Under the pieces are notes generated by a model. It was not told the DNA's origin. It ran no database searches and saw only the letters and a list, made by a program, of their open reading frames with translations. Position numbers and translations under genes: made by a program. A DNA stretch of 64,000 nt from JAEUIX01 sp046156035 (GTDB taxonomy: Bacteria; Planctomycetota; Phycisphaerae; Phycisphaerales; UBA1924), in NCBI GenBank assembly GCA_046156035.1, contig JBJXEW010000014.1:1-64000 (forward strand), given 5' to 3'. How positions within the stretch are numbered: position 1 is the first letter of the stretch; every line of letters starts with the position of its first letter. Below, in pieces: positions 62,173 to 64,000 of the stretch.

Positions 62173-63513
62173 CTACTTGAGCAGGCGCTCAAGGAAGTGG
62201 ATGTCCACGCCGCCCTTGCGGAAGTCGGCGTTCTCCATCAACCGCAGGTGGAGGGGGATGGTGGTCTTGATGGGCTCCACCTTGAACTCGCGGAGGGCTC
62301 GTGCGGCGCGCTTGAGGCACTGCGTGCGGTCGTCGGCGTGCACGATGAGTTTGGCGACCATGCTGTCGTAGTGCTTGGGCACCACATATCCGGCGTGTAC
62401 GTGCGTGTCCATGCGCACGCCAGGGCCGCCGGGCGGCTGCCAGAGGTTCACGGGCCCCGGCTGGGGCATGAAGTTGCGGGCAGGGTCCTCGGCGTTGATG
62501 CGGCACTCGAGGGCGTGGCCGCGCACCTTGATGTCGGCCTGCTTGTACGGCAGTTTTTCGCCGGCGGCGACGCGGATCATGGTCTGCACGATGTCGATGC
62601 CGGTGATCTCTTCGGTGACGGGGTGCTCTACCTGCACGCGTGTGTTCACTTCCAGCATGTAGAAGTTCTGCTTGCCATCCATCAGGAACTCGACGGTGGC
62701 GGCGCCGTGGTACTTGGCCTGCTGGATGAGGCGCACGGCCGCCTCGCAGACGGGCCGGATCGTCTCGCGGTCAAGCCCGGGGCTGGGGGCTTCTTCGATG
62801 AGTTTCTGATGGCGCCGCTGCACGCTGCAGTTGCGCTCCCAGAGGTGGACGGCGCTACCGAACTTGTCGCCGAGCACCTGCACCTCGATGTGCTGGGCGT
62901 GCTCGAGGAACTTCTCGATGAAGACCGCGCCGTTGCCGAAGGCGGCCTGGGCTTCGGTGCTGGCGGCCTTGAGGTTGGCCCGCAGGGCGGCCTCGTCGTG
63001 GCACACCCGCATGCCGCGCCCGCCGCCGCCGGCGGAGGCCTTGATGATGACGGGGTAGCCGACCTTGGCTGCGATCTTGACGGCTTCTTCCTCATCGTCA
63101 AGGGCATCGGGCGAACCGGGGAAGACGGGGACGCCGGCTTCCTTCGCGGCCTTCTTGCAACTCACCTTGTCGCCCAGGCGGGCCATCGCCTCGGGCGTGG
63201 GGCCGATGAACTCGATCTTGCAGTCGCGGCAGGCCTGGGCGAACTCCGCGCGTTCGGAGAGGAAGCCGTAGCCGGGGTGGATGGCGTCCACGTTGGCGAT
63301 CTCCGCCGCGGAGATGATGCGGCCGATGTTGATGTAACTCTCCTTCGCGGGCGCGGGGCCGATGCAGATGGCCTGGTCGGCCAACTTCAGGTGTGGTGCA
63401 TCGCGGTCGGCCTCGGAGTAGACGCAGACGGCCTCGATGCCCATCTCGCGGCACGCACGGAGGATTCGGAGGGCGATCTCGCCACGGTTTGCGATGAGGA
63501 TTTTGCTGAACAT
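62173..63513 (-). CDS. accC: Acetyl-CoA carboxylase biotin carboxylase subunit
   Basis: 446 residues from ATG 63513. MFSKILIANRGEIALRILRA is diagnostic. The ATP-grasp part shows PVIIKASAGGGGRGMRVCHD and EVNTRVQVEHPVTEEITGID, with EFIGPTPEAMARLGDKVSCK for the N-terminal domain and KLIVHADDRTQCLKRAARAL near the end. It carboxylates biotin of AccB for fatty acid synthesis. The accB gene lies upstream, separated by a repeat of about 120 bases. Confidence 0.97.
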   Translation of the reverse strand: MFSKILIANRGEIALRILRACREMGIEAVCVYSEADRDAPHLKLADQAICIGPAPAKESYINIGRIISAAEIANVDAIHPGYGFLSERAEFAQACRDCKIEFIGPTPEAMARLGDKVSCKKAAKEAGVPVFPGSPDALDDEEEAVKIAAKVGYPVIIKASAGGGGRGMRVCHDEAALRANLKAASTEAQAAFGNGAVFIEKFLEHAQHIEVQVLGDKFGSAVHLWERNCSVQRRHQKLIEEAPSPGLDRETIRPVCEAAVRLIQQAKYHGAATVEFLMDGKQNFYMLEVNTRVQVEHPVTEEITGIDIVQTMIRVAAGEKLPYKQADIKVRGHALECRINAEDPARNFMPQPGPVNLWQPPGGPGVRMDTHVHAGYVVPKHYDSMVAKLIVHADDRTQCLKRAARALREFKVEPIKTTIPLHLRLMENADFRKGGVDIHFLERLLK

Positions 63514-63517
63514 GGAA

Positions 63518-63624
63518 GGCACTGGGCACTGGGCATCGGGCACTGGTGGATCGAACGTGAACGCGAACAGTTTGGGCGAAGCATCGTGAGCCGGAGCACT
63601 AGTGCCCAGTGCCTAGTGCCCAGT
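63518..63624. repeat. Inverted GGGCACTGG repeats between accB and accC
   Basis: 63518-63546 has GGCACTGGGCACTGGGCATC then GGGCACTGG; 63597-63624 holds the reverse complement (AGTGCCCAGTGCCTAGTGCC). The two can pair into a large stem, and the same unit occurs at 16250-16278. It separates accB from accC. Confidence 0.8.
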
Positions 63625-63632
63625 CCCTGCTT

Positions 63633-64000
63633 CTACTCCGGCTTCACCCCGTACAGCGGCTGTCCGTATTCCACGGCCTGCCCGTTCTTCACGAACACCT
63701 GGGCGATGGTGCCGGAGCATTCGGCCTTGATCTCGTTGAAGACCTTCATCGCCTCGATGAGGCAGACGGTGGTGGTCTCGGAGACCTTGACGCCGCTGGC
63801 CACGAACACGGGCGAATCCGGGTTGGGCGACAGATAGACCGTGCCCACCATGGGCGACTTGATGATCGTGAGGCCCGCCGTGGACGGTGCCGCGGGTGCG
63901 GTTGGCGGCGAAGAGGCGGACGCTGGCGCACTCACCGGCGCGGGCCCGGGCGCCTGTGTGCCCGCGGCGGGTGCCGATGCGGCCGGCGCGGGGCCGTTGC
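63633..64000 (-). CDS. accB: Biotin carboxyl carrier protein (C-terminal part, cut by window edge)
   Basis: The frame continues open to the window end, so the N-terminus is missing. The visible part is an Ala/Pro-rich linker (GPAPAASAPAAGTQAPGPAP) followed by the biotinyl domain: IIKSPMVGTVYLSPNPDS, VCLIEAMKVFNEIKAECSGT with the biotinylated Lys in EAMK, and IAQVFVKNGQAVEYGQPLYG. It is the substrate for AccC, which follows on the same strand. A GTG at 63935 is internal in the linker and is not the true start. Confidence 0.94.
   Translation of the reverse strand, partial: NGPAPAASAPAAGTQAPGPAPVSAPASASSPPTAPAAPSTAGLTIIKSPMVGTVYLSPNPDSPVFVASGVKVSETTTVCLIEAMKVFNEIKAECSGTIAQVFVKNGQAVEYGQPLYGVKPE

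Overview
The window is about 64 kb of very GC-rich DNA that looks like the chromosome of a planctomycete, most likely of the class Phycisphaerae. The grounds are two secreted proteins with short C-terminal anchors ending in Ala-rich helix plus RRRR (PEP-CTERM type), a very large lamin-tail protein with a dockerin-like C-terminus, a two-gene ECF sigma factor/transmembrane kinase unit, a Ser/Thr kinase fused to WD40 repeats, a DUF11 lipoprotein, and frequent absence of clear Shine-Dalgarno sequences. Most of it is housekeeping content. There is no phage, IS element or CRISPR array that I can see.

Layout. 1-7.6 kb: repeats, a nucleotidyltransferase, a phosphatase, an HDOD protein, neuB-neuC, a cluster of three small membrane proteins, a membrane protein and a cyclodeaminase-like gene. 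7.7-10.8 kb: the giant secreted protein. 11-19 kb: gatCA, a VTT membrane protein, ricT-like, DUF456, phoH, a Fur-like regulator. 19-26 kb: a polytopic glycosyltransferase-like protein, a flippase-like protein, nadE and mgtE, all on + with overlapping or close ends. 26-34 kb: an ankyrin protein, an esterase-like hydrolase, several lipoproteins and a GNAT enzyme. 34-41.5 kb: POT transporter, tRNA-Val(CAC), a DinB-like protein, infC, a phosphoesterase, an APC-UspA permease and a HEPN/MNT pair. 41.6-52.6 kb: WD40 kinase, DinG-like helicase, a HicAB-like pair, rsmG, a hydrolase, a cluster of three small helical (WXG100-like) proteins, rnc and rpmH. 52.7-64 kb: PEP-CTERM protein, clpC, sixA-like, the ECF sigma/kinase pair, a vanadium haloperoxidase, and accC with a truncated accB at the edge.

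How parts work together. gatC-gatA, neuB-neuC, the sigma factor/kinase pair, accB-accC, MNT/HEPN and hicA-hicB are co-directional units joined by overlaps or short gaps. Convergent neighbours are packed very tightly (gaps of 1-8 bases at about 45018, 48215, 50238 and 62171).

The most unusual signals are: infC apparently starting at an AUC codon with a well-placed GGAG; intergenic-type repeats that have entered the nadE and helicase reading frames at domain linkers; an 82-base multi-hairpin element between two convergent genes; a cluster of three small helical proteins of WXG100 type; and a HicA-like protein without the usual histidine.
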